Assembly: GCF_014201195.1 (NCBI RefSeq)
Contig: NZ_JACHDS010000001.1
Location: forward strand, 1,426,001-1,490,000
DNA length: 64,000 nucleotides
Source of the DNA: Nocardiopsis mwathae
Lineage (GTDB): Bacteria; Actinomycetota; Actinomycetes; Streptosporangiales; Streptosporangiaceae
Direction of reading: 5' to 3'
In this document: positions 29,115 to 38,665 of the stretch, piece by piece
How positions within the stretch are numbered: position 1 is the stretch's first letter
Layout: every line of letters starts with the position of its first letter
Program-made: the position numbers and the translations under genes
The notes under the pieces: model-generated
What the model was told of the DNA's origin: nothing
Seen by the model: the letters and a program-made list of their open reading frames with translations, nothing else
The model's database searches: none

Positions 29115-30482
29115 TCATTCCAGGTGGCGCATGACCAGCCCGGTGCGCGGCTTCGGGCCGAACGAGGTGGATTTTCGGGGTGTGAGTTCGCCGCGTGCGG
29201 TGACGGCGTAGACGTCCTCGACTTGAAGGGAGGGCACCAGGACGGCGGTGTCGAGCTCGGGCCGAGCCGTGGCCAGTGCCTCGGCGGGGTCGTCGTGCAC
29301 CAGGTCGATGCGGCCGTTGTCGATCTCCCACAGCGGGCAGAGGAGGTGTTCCAGCACGGCGGTCGGCAGCGCGCGCCATTCGGCCGAGCGCTGCGGGACC
29401 GCGGTCGCCAGCCGTTCCATGTCGAATCCGTGCAGGAGGTAGCAGGCGTCCGCGCGGTGCCCGGCGAGCAGGAGCGCGGGGCCGTCCGCGGCGTCGCGGC
29501 GGAGCCGTTTCATCGCGGCCTGGACCTCCTCCGGGCCGGACAGCGGCTCGGAGAGCCGCTCGACCCGGGCCACCTTCGAGGCGGTGCGGGCGGCCGCGTG
29601 CACGTCGAGGTCCCGCAGCACCCGGTGGATGGCGCCCAGCTGGGGAGGTGAGGCATCGGAATCGACGAGCATGGCCAGGCCGTGCTCCCACGGCCCGGGG
29701 CCGGGGTGCTCGGCGCGCAGTCGATGGTAGGCCGCGTAGCGGTGGTGCCCGTCGGCGATCAGCGCCGTCCTGGTGGCCAGGTCGGCGGCGATGTCGGCCT
29801 GCACGGCCGGGTCGCCGACGGCCCACAGCCGGTGGGTGATGCCGTCGCCGGTGACGGTGTCCACCAGGGGCGTGGACCCGCCGTCCGCCGCGGCGTCGGT
29901 GGCCAGCGTGGCCGCCCCGCGCTCCGGACCGGTTCCGCCCCGGTAGAGCAGGAAGATCGGTTCGAGGTTGGCCCGGGTCGCGGCCATCAGCCTCGCGCGG
30001 TCGGCGACCGGCCCCGGGGCGGTGTCCTCGTGCGGGCGGACCGCCTGCCCGCCGGGGGGAGGAAGCCGGAGCGCCCCGATGAGACCGCGCTGGCGGCGCC
30101 CGGTGGGAGAGGTCTGCTCGTAGACGTAGATCACGGGGGTCGCGTCGCGCACCAGGATCCCGTCGCCGATCCAGCGGCGCAGTGTGCGGGCGGCCGCCCG
30201 GTAGCGGTCGGGGCCGGTCAGCTCGACGGCGGAGGGCAGGAGTCCGGGCAGCGACTCGGCCTCCACCCCGGCGGGCGGCGCGGTGAGCCGCATGGCGTTG
30301 TGCGGCTCGGCGCGCATCATGTCGAGGAACGACTCCGCGTCCACGACGTCATAGGGCGGGGCGAGGGCGAGTGCCAGGTTCAACGCGGGGGAGTCGATCA
30401 GCGCCCCGGCATCCGAGCTGGCGTAGCGCAGGCCGCGCAGCGGCGCCAGTTCCAGGGCATCGGTTCCCGTATGTCTCCGCAC
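29115..30482 (-). CDS. DUF1015 family protein
   Basis: 455 aa, the typical length. Family hallmarks are present: APPYDVVDAESFLDMMR near the start, RLTAPP, a GxRxRGLIGALRL-like strand (RRQRGLIGALRLPP), and LIADGHHRYAAYHRLRAEHP around residue 235-255, whose His pair suggests a metal or phosphate site. The family is widespread near serine-biosynthesis or HAD genes but its reaction is not settled. GTG 30482 follows a TATCGT box by six bases, so transcription may be leaderless although the SCP2 gene is only 42 bp upstream. Confidence 0.88.
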   Translation of the reverse strand: MRRHTGTDALELAPLRGLRYASSDAGALIDSPALNLALALAPPYDVVDAESFLDMMRAEPHNAMRLTAPPAGVEAESLPGLLPSAVELTGPDRYRAAARTLRRWIGDGILVRDATPVIYVYEQTSPTGRRQRGLIGALRLPPPGGQAVRPHEDTAPGPVADRARLMAATRANLEPIFLLYRGGTGPERGAATLATDAAADGGSTPLVDTVTGDGITHRLWAVGDPAVQADIAADLATRTALIADGHHRYAAYHRLRAEHPGPGPWEHGLAMLVDSDASPPQLGAIHRVLRDLDVHAAARTASKVARVERLSEPLSGPEEVQAAMKRLRRDAADGPALLLAGHRADACYLLHGFDMERLATAVPQRSAEWRALPTAVLEHLLCPLWEIDNGRIDLVHDDPAEALATARPELDTAVLVPSLQVEDVYAVTARGELTPRKSTSFGPKPRTGLVMRHLE

Positions 30483-30494
30483 GTTTGGACGATA
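30483..30494 (-). promoter_or_regulatory. -10 box for leaderless DUF1015 mRNA
   Basis: On the minus strand TATCGT (30494-30489) is followed by six bases and the GTG start at 30482. No SD is present. Confidence 0.5.
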
Positions 30495-30524
30495 CCCGCC
30501 GTTAACCGAGAAATCGTGCTCAGG

Positions 30525-30875
30525 TCAGAGCAACTTGCGCATCCGCATGAGGTCGCTGAAGCTGGCGTCGATCTTCACGCGGCCGGCGAACAGCGCCTTG
30601 CCGAAGTCCAAGCGGTCCTCGGCGAGGGCGATGAGGTCGGCGCCGGACGAGGTGATGCGGACCTGGGCACGCTCGCCGGGGGTGCCGGCATCGCGGGAGG
30701 TCACGTCCTCCAGCCCGTTCGGCGTCAGGCGCATGTCGAACACGGTGTCCAGATCGCGGACGGTGACGCTGATCGTGCGCTCCACGATGTGTTTGCGCCG
30801 GTCGGCCTCGTCGACCTCCATGATCCGGTCCGAGACTCGGTCGATCGCGTTCCGGCAGTCTTCAACGCTGGTCAT
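30525..30875 (-). CDS. SCP2 sterol-binding-domain-like protein
   Basis: 116 aa. The fold of the SCP2/sterol-carrier group is suggested by a helix (VEDCRNAIDRVSDRIMEVD), beta strands (RTISVTVRDLDTVFDMRL), and the RAQVRITSSGADLIALAEDR and LDFGKALFAGRVKIDASFSD segments ending LMRMRKLL. These proteins bind hydrophobic ligands. ATG 30875 aligns with remembered Streptomyces homologues; ATG 30884, three codons upstream, is an alternative. It starts a minus-strand set with DUF1015 and HAD genes and is divergent from the lysine-rich protein gene. Confidence 0.78.
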   Translation of the reverse strand: MTSVEDCRNAIDRVSDRIMEVDEADRRKHIVERTISVTVRDLDTVFDMRLTPNGLEDVTSRDAGTPGERAQVRITSSGADLIALAEDRLDFGKALFAGRVKIDASFSDLMRMRKLL

Positions 30876-31064
30876 GCGCTCCATGATGCCGCACATCTCC
30901 GCCCGGCGAAGTGCCGTGGGGCGGCGGAGCGGTGGGAGAGGGGCCACACAGTGCCGGTGCCGCCTGCGGGTTTCGCTCCACGTACGGCGATGATCCCGGT
31001 AGCGTTGTCGCCTGATCCCCCGTCGCGCCATCCGATCCGGTCGTTCACTGAGGAGCACGTCACA

Positions 31065-31961
31065 ATGGTCGTGGAAGCGGTTCGCACGTATCTCGATGCC
31101 GCGAGTGGCCTGACCGAGCTGACCCGCAAGCGCGCGGTCGCGGCCGCCAAGACGCTGCTGAAGGCGGGAGACGACCGTGCCGGGGACACGGCCGATGCGG
31201 TCGCGACGGGCCGGGTCGGCCAGAACATCCAGGCGCTCGCCACCGACCTGATGGAGACCAACGACGCCAACCGCCAGGCACTGGGCGCGCTCGTGCAGGC
31301 GGAGGTGGAACGGGCCGTGGCCAACCTCGACCTGGTGCCCCGCGCGGAATATGAGCGCCTCAGCCGCCGCGTCGCGGAACTGGAGCGCCGACTGGCCGCC
31401 CGGCGGACTCCGGTACCCCCGGCCCCCGCGCCGGCCGCGGTGCCGGCGCCCACACCGATGCCGGCGGCGGTCGCCGCCCCGGCGGCCCCGGTCCCGGTGG
31501 TGCCCCCGGTGGCCGCGGCGGTGCCGGTCGCGACCGCAGCGTCCGCGACGCCCGCCGAACCGGACGGCCTGGAGACGGCCAACGGAACGGCGGCTCAGGT
31601 CACCCCCGTGGCGGCCCAAGCGGAGGCCTCGGAGCGGACCGTCCTGATCGAGACCCACCGCGAACCGGCGGAAGAGCAGCCCGCCACCGAGTCCGAGGAA
31701 CGGCGGGCGGAGGGCGGCCGGGACGCCGCCGCGGCCGAGCAGCCCGCCCCGGCCGGCCGAACGCGGAAGGCGGAGAAGCCGGCCGAGCCCGAGAAGAAGA
31801 CCGGGACCCAGAAGAGCACCGCGTCGCCGACCCGCAAGACGTCCACCACTAAGGCCAAGGGCACGACCTCGCGCACCCGGTCCACCGCCAAGGCGGGCGC
31901 GAAGAAGACGACCGGCCGCTCGAAGGGCTCCACCTCCGCGAAGAAGGGCGAGCAGACGTGA
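31065..31961 (+). CDS. Coiled-coil protein with histone-H1-like lysine-rich tail
   Basis: 298 aa with AGGAG nine bases before ATG 31065. Residues 1-115 are helical and end in a coiled coil (RAEYERLSRRVAELERRLAA) resembling small accessory coiled-coil proteins. Residues ~116-185 are almost pure Ala/Pro/Val. The C-terminal ~70 residues are Lys/Thr/Ser-rich (KKTGTQKSTASPTRKTSTTK), like actinobacterial H1-type DNA-binding tails. The tail would bind nucleic acid; the N-terminal half may oligomerise. The stop overlaps the next start (GTGA). A TAGCGT box near 31002 is the probable promoter. Confidence 0.75.
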   Translation: MVVEAVRTYLDAASGLTELTRKRAVAAAKTLLKAGDDRAGDTADAVATGRVGQNIQALATDLMETNDANRQALGALVQAEVERAVANLDLVPRAEYERLSRRVAELERRLAARRTPVPPAPAPAAVPAPTPMPAAVAAPAAPVPVVPPVAAAVPVATAASATPAEPDGLETANGTAAQVTPVAAQAEASERTVLIETHREPAEEQPATESEERRAEGGRDAAAAEQPAPAGRTRKAEKPAEPEKKTGTQKSTASPTRKTSTTKAKGTTSRTRSTAKAGAKKTTGRSKGSTSAKKGEQT

Positions 31962-32149
31962 GCGCCCCCAGCGAGGAGGAGGCAGCGGCCGGCCTCGCCG
32001 AGCGGACGCTGGACGACACCCGTCGGCGGCTGGCCGACCTCGACGGCCTGCCGGTCTCCGAGCACGTCGCGGTCTTCGACCGGCTCCACCAGGACCTCAC
32101 GGCCGTACTCGGCAGCCTCGACCAGCAGGAGGAGCAGGGCGGCCCCTGA
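31958..32149 (+). CDS. Conserved small acidic protein
   Basis: 63 aa. GTG 31958 overlaps the TGA of the lysine-rich protein gene, implying coupled translation. The sequence is helical and acidic (RRRLADLDGLPVSEHVAVFD, then RLHQDLTAVLGSLDQ). The LPVSEHVAVFDRLHQDL pattern resembles a small protein I recall at the same place, just before tlyA, in other actinobacteria. No catalytic motif is present, and the function is unknown. Confidence 0.65.
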   Translation: MSAPSEEEAAAGLAERTLDDTRRRLADLDGLPVSEHVAVFDRLHQDLTAVLGSLDQQEEQGGP

Positions 32150-32237
32150 ACCGGTCGGGGATGGCTTCCGGCCCTCCGGGTGCGGGTATCGTCACCTCGC
32201 AGGTTTTCCCGACTCAGTTAGGCGCCCGACCTTCACC

Positions 32238-33038
32238 ATGGCCAAGAGAACCCGGCTCGATGCCGAACTGGTCCGTCGCGGACACGCCCGCTCACGCGGG
32301 CACGCCGCCGAACTCATCGACGGCGGGTGCGTCCGCGTCAACGGGGTGGTGGCGACGAAGGCCGCGACCCAGGTGGGAACGGACCAGGCGATCGTGGTGA
32401 AGGTCCCCGACGAGGAGCCCGCCTACGTCTCGCGCGGGGCACACAAGCTCATCGGCGCGCTCGACGCCTTCGGGATCGACGTCAAGGGGCGGCGCTGCCT
32501 GGACGCGGGGGCCTCCACCGGCGGATTCACCGACGTGTTGCTCCGTCGCGGGGCCGACCACGTGCTCGCCGTCGACGTCGGTTACGGGCAGCTCGCGTGG
32601 TCGCTGCGCAGCGATGACCGCGTCCGCGTCGAGGAGCGGTGCAACGTCCGGGACCTCACCCCGGAGTCGGTCGGTGAGCCCCGCCCCGACCTGGTCGTCG
32701 GCGACCTGTCCTTCATCTCGCTCAAGCTCGTGCTGCCCCCACTGGTGGACTGCGCCGCGCCCGAGGCCGATTTCGCGATGATGGTGAAGCCGCAGTTCGA
32801 GGTGGGCAAGGACCGGGTCGGCGCGGGGGGCGTCGTGCGCGACCCCGGGCTGCGCGCCGAAGCGGTTCGCGACGTCGCCGCGCACGCCCTCACCCTGGGC
32901 CTCGGAACCGAGGCCGTGACCGCAAGCCCGCTGCCCGGCCCGTCGGGGAACGTGGAGTACTTCCTGTGGCTGCGGGCCGGGGCGCCGCCACTCGATGAGG
33001 CGCTGCTACGCCGCGCCATCGACGAGGGGCCGCAGTAG
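32238..33038 (+). CDS. tlyA: TlyA-type rRNA 2'-O-methyltransferase
   Basis: 266 aa. An N-terminal S4 RNA-binding domain (about 5-63; RLDAELVRRGHARSRGHAAE, then LIDGGCVRVNGVVATKAA) is joined to an FtsJ-like methyltransferase domain with SAM motif CLDAGASTGGFTDVLL near 87-102 and later GDLSFISLKLVLPPL and MVKPQFEVGKDRVGAGGVV. TlyA methylates 2'-OH of cytidines in 16S and/or 23S rRNA and sets capreomycin sensitivity in mycobacteria. Length matches. It leads the tlyA-nadK-recN run. No strong SD precedes ATG 32238. Confidence 0.95.
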   Translation: MAKRTRLDAELVRRGHARSRGHAAELIDGGCVRVNGVVATKAATQVGTDQAIVVKVPDEEPAYVSRGAHKLIGALDAFGIDVKGRRCLDAGASTGGFTDVLLRRGADHVLAVDVGYGQLAWSLRSDDRVRVEERCNVRDLTPESVGEPRPDLVVGDLSFISLKLVLPPLVDCAAPEADFAMMVKPQFEVGKDRVGAGGVVRDPGLRAEAVRDVAAHALTLGLGTEAVTASPLPGPSGNVEYFLWLRAGAPPLDEALLRRAIDEGPQ

Positions 33039-33257
33039 CAGACCGCCTCCGGCACGGGGCGGGGAACAAGACACGCTCGATGGTTCGTTCCCCAGACGGC
33101 GATGTGGCCGCGATACGGCCGTGTCGTCGGCGGCCGTTCGGCGCGGGGGCGCTGTTCGGATCGGGCCGTCGGCACCCTCCGGTTCGTTGTAACGTGACCC
33201 GGCCGGGGGTGCAGCGGCCTCGGCCCGGGGGCCGAAACGGTGACGAGAGGATCTTCC

Positions 33258-34229
33258 ATGACCAGCGCGGGTCAGGGCGGCAGCGGAGTGGCCGGGCCGG
33301 GGGACCGGACCGGTCGCAGTGTGCTGCTGCTGGTGCACACGGGGCGTCCCGCCGCCATGCGCAGTGCCGAGCTCGTCCACCGCAGCCTGACCGATGCCGG
33401 GCTGACCGTCAGGATGCCCGCGGGCGAGGCCGACGACCTCAAGAAGGCCGGCTACGAGCTCGACCCGATCGAAGCGGCCCACGGCCCCGACACCGCCGAC
33501 GGCGCCGAGCTGGTCATGGTGCTGGGCGGAGACGGAACGCTGCTGCGTGCCGCGGAGATCGCGCGGCCCGCCGGGGTCCCGGTCCTCGGCGTGAACCTCG
33601 GCCATGTGGGCTTCCTCGCCGAGGCCGAGCGCGAGGACCTGAACGAGACCGTCCGCGCCGTCGTCGACCGCGACTACGACGTCGAGGAGCGGATGACCCT
33701 CGACGTCGCCGTCTACAACGGGGGCCGCGACAGCGGCGCGCCCCCGATCCGCAACTGGGCGCTCAACGAGGCGACCCTGGAGAAGTCCACGTCCGGCCGG
33801 ATGCTGGAGATGGTCCTGGAGATCGACGGCCGCCCGCTGTCGCGCTGGGGCTGCGACGGCGTGGTCTGCGCCACACCCACCGGCTCCACCGCCCACGCCT
33901 TCTCCGCGGGCGGCCCCATCGTGTGGCCGGAAGTGGCGGCCCTGCTGGTCGTGCCGATAAGCGCGCACGCGCTGTTCGCCCGCCCCGTGGTCGTCTCCCC
34001 GGATGCCACCATTGCTCTCGAAGTCGTACCGGACACGACCACGGGCGTGCTCTGGTGCGATGGACGCCGTATGGTCGAATTGCCCCCAGGGGCACGGATC
34101 GAGGTAACGCGTTCGGATGTGCCGGTCCGGTTGGCACGTCTGCAGCGCGCCCCGTTCACCGATCGGCTGGTCGCCAAGTTCGGCCTTCCGGTCGCCGGGT
34201 GGCGCGGGCGCGGCGAACGCGACCTGTAG
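33258..34229 (+). CDS. nadK: NAD kinase
   Basis: 323 aa from ATG 33258, with GAGAGG upstream. Converts NAD to NADP with ATP or polyphosphate. The GGDGT motif is near residues 90-94 (VMVLGGDGTLLRAAEI), with GVNLGHVGFLAE, then NEATLEKSTSGRMLEM (the NE/D pair), and TPTGSTAHAFSAGGPIVWP, all in the order expected for the family. A longer reading from GTG 33240 is possible. It lies between tlyA and recN, the common actinobacterial order, with about 220 bp to the gene before it. Confidence 0.96.
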   Translation: MTSAGQGGSGVAGPGDRTGRSVLLLVHTGRPAAMRSAELVHRSLTDAGLTVRMPAGEADDLKKAGYELDPIEAAHGPDTADGAELVMVLGGDGTLLRAAEIARPAGVPVLGVNLGHVGFLAEAEREDLNETVRAVVDRDYDVEERMTLDVAVYNGGRDSGAPPIRNWALNEATLEKSTSGRMLEMVLEIDGRPLSRWGCDGVVCATPTGSTAHAFSAGGPIVWPEVAALLVVPISAHALFARPVVVSPDATIALEVVPDTTTGVLWCDGRRMVELPPGARIEVTRSDVPVRLARLQRAPFTDRLVAKFGLPVAGWRGRGERDL

Positions 34230-34339
34230 CCGGACGGCCGCACAGATCCGGGGACACAGGCGAACATCGGTGGTGCCGCGCGGGCCTGGACGACATCAGG
34301 GCGGGCGGCACGCCAGTGATGGGAGCAGGAGAGGGTTCG

Positions 34340-36040
34340 GTGCTCGAAGAAGTCCATATCCGCGGTCTCGGCGTCATCGATGACGCCGTTCTGGAACTGT
34401 CTCCGGGATTCACCGTCGTCACGGGTGAGACCGGTGCCGGCAAGACCATGGTGGTGACCGGGCTGGGGCTGCTCTTCGGCGGGCGCGCCGACCCGCAGCG
34501 GGTGCGTCCGGGCACCGGCCGCGCGGTGGTGGAGGGGCGCCTCACCGTGCCAGCCGACGGCCGTGTCGCCGAGCGCGTCGTCGAGGCCGGCGGCGACCTG
34601 GACGAGGACGTCCTCATCCTGACCCGCATGGTGTCGGCCGAGGGGCGGTCCCGTGCGACCCTCGGCGGCCGGTCGGCGCCGGTGAGTCTGCTCGCCTACC
34701 TCGCCGACGACCTGGTGGCCGTGCACGGCCAGTCCGACCAGCAGCGGCTCCTGCGCCCGGAGCGCCAGCGGGCCGCGCTCGACCGCTACGCCGGTGCCGA
34801 GCTGAACCGTACGTGGACGTCCTACACGGCGGCCTACCGCCGCCATCGCGAGATCACCGAGGTCCTCGACGAGCTCACCACCCGCGCGCGCGAACGCGCG
34901 CAGGAGGCCGATCTGCTGCGCTTCGGCCTGGAGGAGATCGCCGCTGCGGAACTCCGGCCGGGCGAGGACGCCGAGCTGCTGGGGGAGGAGAACCGGCTGG
35001 CGCACGCCGACGCGCTCCGGGTCGCCGCCACCACGGCGCACGAGGCGCTCACCGGTGATCCGGCCGCCGAGGTGCAGGCCGACGTGGTGGGCCTGCTCGC
35101 GGCGGCGCGCGCCTCCCTGACCGCGGTGCGCGAGCACGACACCGCGTTGGCCTCCCTTGCCGACCGCCTCGACGAGGCCTCCTACGTTCTCAGCGACGCC
35201 GCCACGGAGCTGGCCTCCTACGCCGAGTCGGTGGAGGCCGACCCCGCACGGCTCGCCGCCGTCCAGGAGCGCCGTTCCCTGCTCACCCAGCTCTCCCGGA
35301 AGTACGGGGAGACCGTCGACGACGTCCTCGCCTGGGCCGAGGACGCCGCCAAGCGTCTGGCGGACCTGGAGGGCGACGACGACCGGATCGAGGAGCTGCG
35401 CGCCGAGGAGGCGGAGGTCGGCGCCCGGCTCGACGCGCTCGCCACCGAGCTCACCCGGATCCGCGTCGAGGCAGCCGAGCGGTTCGGTGCCGCGGTCACC
35501 GAGGAGCTCACCGCTCTGGCGATGCCGCACGCCCGTGTGAGCGTGCGGGTCACCACCGGCGACGGGTTCGGCCCGCACGGCCGCGACGACATCGAACTCC
35601 TCCTGGCCCCGCACCCCAGCGCACCGCCGCTGCCGCTGAACAAGGGCGCGTCCGGCGGTGAGCTGTCCCGGGTCATGCTCGCCATCGAGGTGGTGTTCGC
35701 GGGCGCCGACCCCGTTCCCACGTTCGTCTTCGACGAGGTCGACGCGGGGGTGGGCGGCAAGGCCGCGGTCGAGATCGGCCGCCGGCTGGCCCGCTTGGCG
35801 CGGCGGGCTCAGGTCATCGTCGTCACGCACCTGCCGCAGGTCGCGGCGTTCGCCGACAACCACCTCGTGGTGGAGAAGTCCAACGAAGGAACGGTGACCG
35901 AGAGCGGGGTGACCCGGCTGGACCGGGGCGGTCGGGCCCGGGAGCTGTCCCGGATGCTGGCCGGCCTGGAAGACTCCGAGCTGGGGCGCGCGCACGCCGA
36001 GGAGCTGCTCACGATCGCCGCCGCCGACCGCGCCTCCTGA
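34340..36040 (+). CDS. recN: DNA repair ATPase RecN
   Basis: 566-aa SMC-like double-strand-break repair ATPase. Walker A GETGAGKT is at residues 29-36. A central coiled coil (about 150-390) follows, then the ABC signature LNKGASGGELSRVMLAIEVV and Walker B PTFVFDEVDAGVGGKAAVE, with THLPQVAAFADNHLVVEK near the end. GTG 34340 is preferred because GGAGAGG precedes it and the protein then opens MLEEVHIRGLGVIDDAVLEL as RecN does; ATG 34319 is an alternative. I see no convincing LexA box directly upstream. Confidence 0.95.
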   Translation: MLEEVHIRGLGVIDDAVLELSPGFTVVTGETGAGKTMVVTGLGLLFGGRADPQRVRPGTGRAVVEGRLTVPADGRVAERVVEAGGDLDEDVLILTRMVSAEGRSRATLGGRSAPVSLLAYLADDLVAVHGQSDQQRLLRPERQRAALDRYAGAELNRTWTSYTAAYRRHREITEVLDELTTRARERAQEADLLRFGLEEIAAAELRPGEDAELLGEENRLAHADALRVAATTAHEALTGDPAAEVQADVVGLLAAARASLTAVREHDTALASLADRLDEASYVLSDAATELASYAESVEADPARLAAVQERRSLLTQLSRKYGETVDDVLAWAEDAAKRLADLEGDDDRIEELRAEEAEVGARLDALATELTRIRVEAAERFGAAVTEELTALAMPHARVSVRVTTGDGFGPHGRDDIELLLAPHPSAPPLPLNKGASGGELSRVMLAIEVVFAGADPVPTFVFDEVDAGVGGKAAVEIGRRLARLARRAQVIVVTHLPQVAAFADNHLVVEKSNEGTVTESGVTRLDRGGRARELSRMLAGLEDSELGRAHAEELLTIAAADRAS

Positions 36041-36262
36041 TCCGGTCGGCCCCCGCGGCGGTTTCGGTCGTATCCGCCCGGGGCATGACCCTGCCCAACG
36101 GGGGAAGACCCGTGTCCCCTTCCGGCCAGCGATTCGTCACCTGAACCTCGTTTACACCCAGGTGAGCACGGGAAACATGCCCGGGACGACTGTAGTGTGG
36201 TGAACACGCCGTGTACTTGCCGTTATAACTAATCCGGAATCGGCTCTGGCAGGATGCGAGCG

Positions 36263-37471
36263 ATGAAGGTTCCGGCGGCGCTCAGCGCCCGACTCACACG
36301 ACTCCGTCGACCGATCACCGACGACGGTTCCGCCGGTGTTACCGCCCCCGCCCGCTCGGACCGTCGGACCAAAGACCTCACCAAGCGCCTCAGACCCGGC
36401 GACATCGCGATCATCGACCACGTCGACATCGACCGCGTCAGCGCCGAGGCGCTGCTCGAACGCGGCGTCTCCGCCGTGGTCAACGTCGCCACCAGCATCA
36501 GCGGCCGCTACCCCAACCTGGGGCCGGGACTGATCGTGGAGGCGGGTGTCCCGCTCGTCGACGACGTCGACCCCGAGGTCTTCGCGCGCGTCCACGACGG
36601 TGAGGAGCTGCGGCTGGAGGGCGGGACCCTGTACCGGGGCGACGAGGTCCTGGCCAAGGGCGTCGTGCAGAACACCGACTCCGTCGCCGCCGCCATGGCC
36701 GAGGCCCGCGCCGGACTCTCGGTGCAGCTGGAGGCGTTCGCCGCGAACACCATGGAGTACCTCAAGCGGGAGCGGGAACTCCTCTTCGACGGCGTCGGCA
36801 TCCCCGACCTCAGGACGGACATCGACGGCCGCCACGTGCTCATCGTCGTCCGCGGCTACCACTACCGCGAGGACATCTCGACCCTGCGCTCCTACATCCG
36901 CGAGTACCGCCCCGTCATGATCGGGGTGGACGGCGGCGCCGACGCGCTCCTGGAGGCCGGTTACCGGCCCGACATCATCGTGGGGGACTTCGACTCGGTG
37001 TCGGACCGGGCCCTGGCCACCGGTGCCGAGCTGGTGGTGCACGCCTACCGGGACGGCCGCGCCCCCGGGCTCAAGCGCCTCACCGACCTGGGGTACGAGC
37101 CCGTCGTGTTCCCGGCCACGGGCACCAGCGAAGACGTGGCCATGATGCTCGCCGACGACTCGGGGGCGACGCTCATCGTCGCGGTCGGCACGCACGCCAC
37201 CCTGGAGGAGTTCCTGGACAAGGGGCGCGCCGGGATGGCCAGCACTTTCCTCACCCGGCTGCGTGTCGGCGGCAAGCTGGTGGACGCCAAGGGTGTGAGC
37301 CGCCTCTACCGCAGCCGGATCTCGCCGTGGGCGCTGCTCGCGCTCGTCGCGGCGTCTCTGCTCACCGTCCTCGTCGCGGCGTACAGCTCGCCGGCGGGAC
37401 AGGTGTATCTCACCTCCCTCGCAGCGCGTTGGGACGCGCTCGTCTACTGGCTCACGGGGCTGTTCACGTGA
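36263..37471 (+). CDS. steA: SteA-like cytokinetic-ring protein
   Basis: 402 aa. The middle holds a thiamine-pyrophosphokinase-like fold (GVDGGADALLEAGYRPDIIV then GDFDSVSDRAL; later TSEDVAMMLA). One C-terminal membrane span (SPWALLALVAASLLTVLVAA) follows. SteA with SteB forms a division-ring-associated membrane complex in Corynebacterium. Opening motif RTKDLTKRLRPGDIAIIDHV and VNVATSISGRYPNLGPGLIV are family hallmarks. ATG 36263 has AGGA eight bases upstream; ATG 36254 is less likely. It overlaps steB by GTGA. A TAGTGT box near 36192 in the 220-bp spacer after recN may be the promoter. Confidence 0.88.
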   Translation: MKVPAALSARLTRLRRPITDDGSAGVTAPARSDRRTKDLTKRLRPGDIAIIDHVDIDRVSAEALLERGVSAVVNVATSISGRYPNLGPGLIVEAGVPLVDDVDPEVFARVHDGEELRLEGGTLYRGDEVLAKGVVQNTDSVAAAMAEARAGLSVQLEAFAANTMEYLKRERELLFDGVGIPDLRTDIDGRHVLIVVRGYHYREDISTLRSYIREYRPVMIGVDGGADALLEAGYRPDIIVGDFDSVSDRALATGAELVVHAYRDGRAPGLKRLTDLGYEPVVFPATGTSEDVAMMLADDSGATLIVAVGTHATLEEFLDKGRAGMASTFLTRLRVGGKLVDAKGVSRLYRSRISPWALLALVAASLLTVLVAAYSSPAGQVYLTSLAARWDALVYWLTGLFT

Positions 37472-38535
37472 TCGATTTCCGCTACCACCTGGTGTCCATC
37501 GTCGCGATCTTCCTCGCGCTGACGGTCGGGCTGGTGCTCGGCACCACCATGCTGCAGGACCCGCTTCTGAACACGCTCAAGTCGGAGACCTCCGACCTGC
37601 GCGAGCAGAGCGACCAGCTGCGGTCGGACAAGGACGTCGCCGACAAGCTGAACGCGGGCGGAGGCGAACTCATCTCGGCCTACGCCGACGCCATGCTCGC
37701 CGACCTGCTGGACGACGTCGACGTGGTCGTCCTGGAGTCCCCCGGGGTCGACACGGCGACCCGCGACGAGCTGGTCGCCCGCATCGAGCAGGCCGGGGGC
37801 AACGTGCCCGGCCAGGTGGTGTTCACCGACAAGTACGTCGATCCCGGACAGGCGACGTTCGTGGACGAGCTCACCGAGCAGCTCGCCGAGGGGATGCGGC
37901 TGCCCAAGGGCGGGGCGCATGAGAAGGCCGGAGCCGAGCTCGCCCGCGCCGTGCTGCGGCCCGAGGACGACGCACGCGGCGGCGGTGACGACGACGCGGC
38001 GGACGGGTCCGATGACGAGGCGGGCGAGGAGTTCGACGCCGACGCCGTACTCGCCGGCTTCACCGAGGCCGGGCTGCTGACCGTGCAGGGCCGGGTCGCC
38101 GAGCGGGCCGATATCGCCGTGGTTCTCGCCCCGGCGCGGCCGTTCACCGCCGAGAACGCCCCGTCGCCGAAGGACGCCGAGAATCCTCCGGGCAACGACG
38201 TGATGCTGGCCCTGACCCGCGCACTGGACGACGCCTCGGACGGCGCGGTGCTGGTCGGCGGGACCGGTTCCACCGACCCCGGCGGTCTCGTCGCGCAGGC
38301 CCGAGCGGAGGAGGCGGCGTTCAGCACCGTCGACAGCGCCGGGTCGACCAGCGGAAACGTCGTCGCCGTCCTGGTCATCGCGGACGCGAGGGCCACGCGC
38401 AGCGGCGCCTACGGCATCGGTGACGGTGTCGACGGCTTCCTGCCGGACCCCCTGCCCGAGCCCGTCGAGAAGAAGGACGCGGACAACGGAAACCGGCAGC
38501 AGCAGGACGTGCAGGCGTCGGCGTCCACATCGTGA
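37468..38535 (+). CDS. steB: SteB-like / copper transporter-family (MctB) envelope protein
   Basis: 355 aa from GTG 37468, overlapping the steA stop. The start IDFRYHLVSIVAIFLALTVG and LVLGTTMLQ is the family signature: one N-terminal membrane span and then an extracytoplasmic coiled coil (LKSETSDLREQSDQLRSDKD). The rest alternates conserved strands (VVVLESPGVDTATRDELVAR) with an Asp/Glu-rich low-complexity insert near 170-190. MctB relatives were first linked to copper; the SteB branch activates cell-wall hydrolysis at division in Corynebacterium. The pairing with steA favours the division role. Confidence 0.85.
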   Translation: MIDFRYHLVSIVAIFLALTVGLVLGTTMLQDPLLNTLKSETSDLREQSDQLRSDKDVADKLNAGGGELISAYADAMLADLLDDVDVVVLESPGVDTATRDELVARIEQAGGNVPGQVVFTDKYVDPGQATFVDELTEQLAEGMRLPKGGAHEKAGAELARAVLRPEDDARGGGDDDAADGSDDEAGEEFDADAVLAGFTEAGLLTVQGRVAERADIAVVLAPARPFTAENAPSPKDAENPPGNDVMLALTRALDDASDGAVLVGGTGSTDPGGLVAQARAEEAAFSTVDSAGSTSGNVVAVLVIADARATRSGAYGIGDGVDGFLPDPLPEPVEKKDADNGNRQQQDVQASASTS

Positions 38536-38665
38536 ACCCCGCTGTCGGGCCGGGCCCGGTGCCGGTCCACCGGGCCGGTGCCGCTCCCACGGCGCCTTGA
38601 TGCGGAGCTGACGGGGTACTGACGAGGATTCGACGACGAAGAAGACGAAGAATCGGAGCGAGCCC

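Noticed and set aside
34255-34290. SOS box before recN (GGCGAACATCGGTGG)
   Set aside because: Only one half-site fits; the second arm does not match GTTCG.
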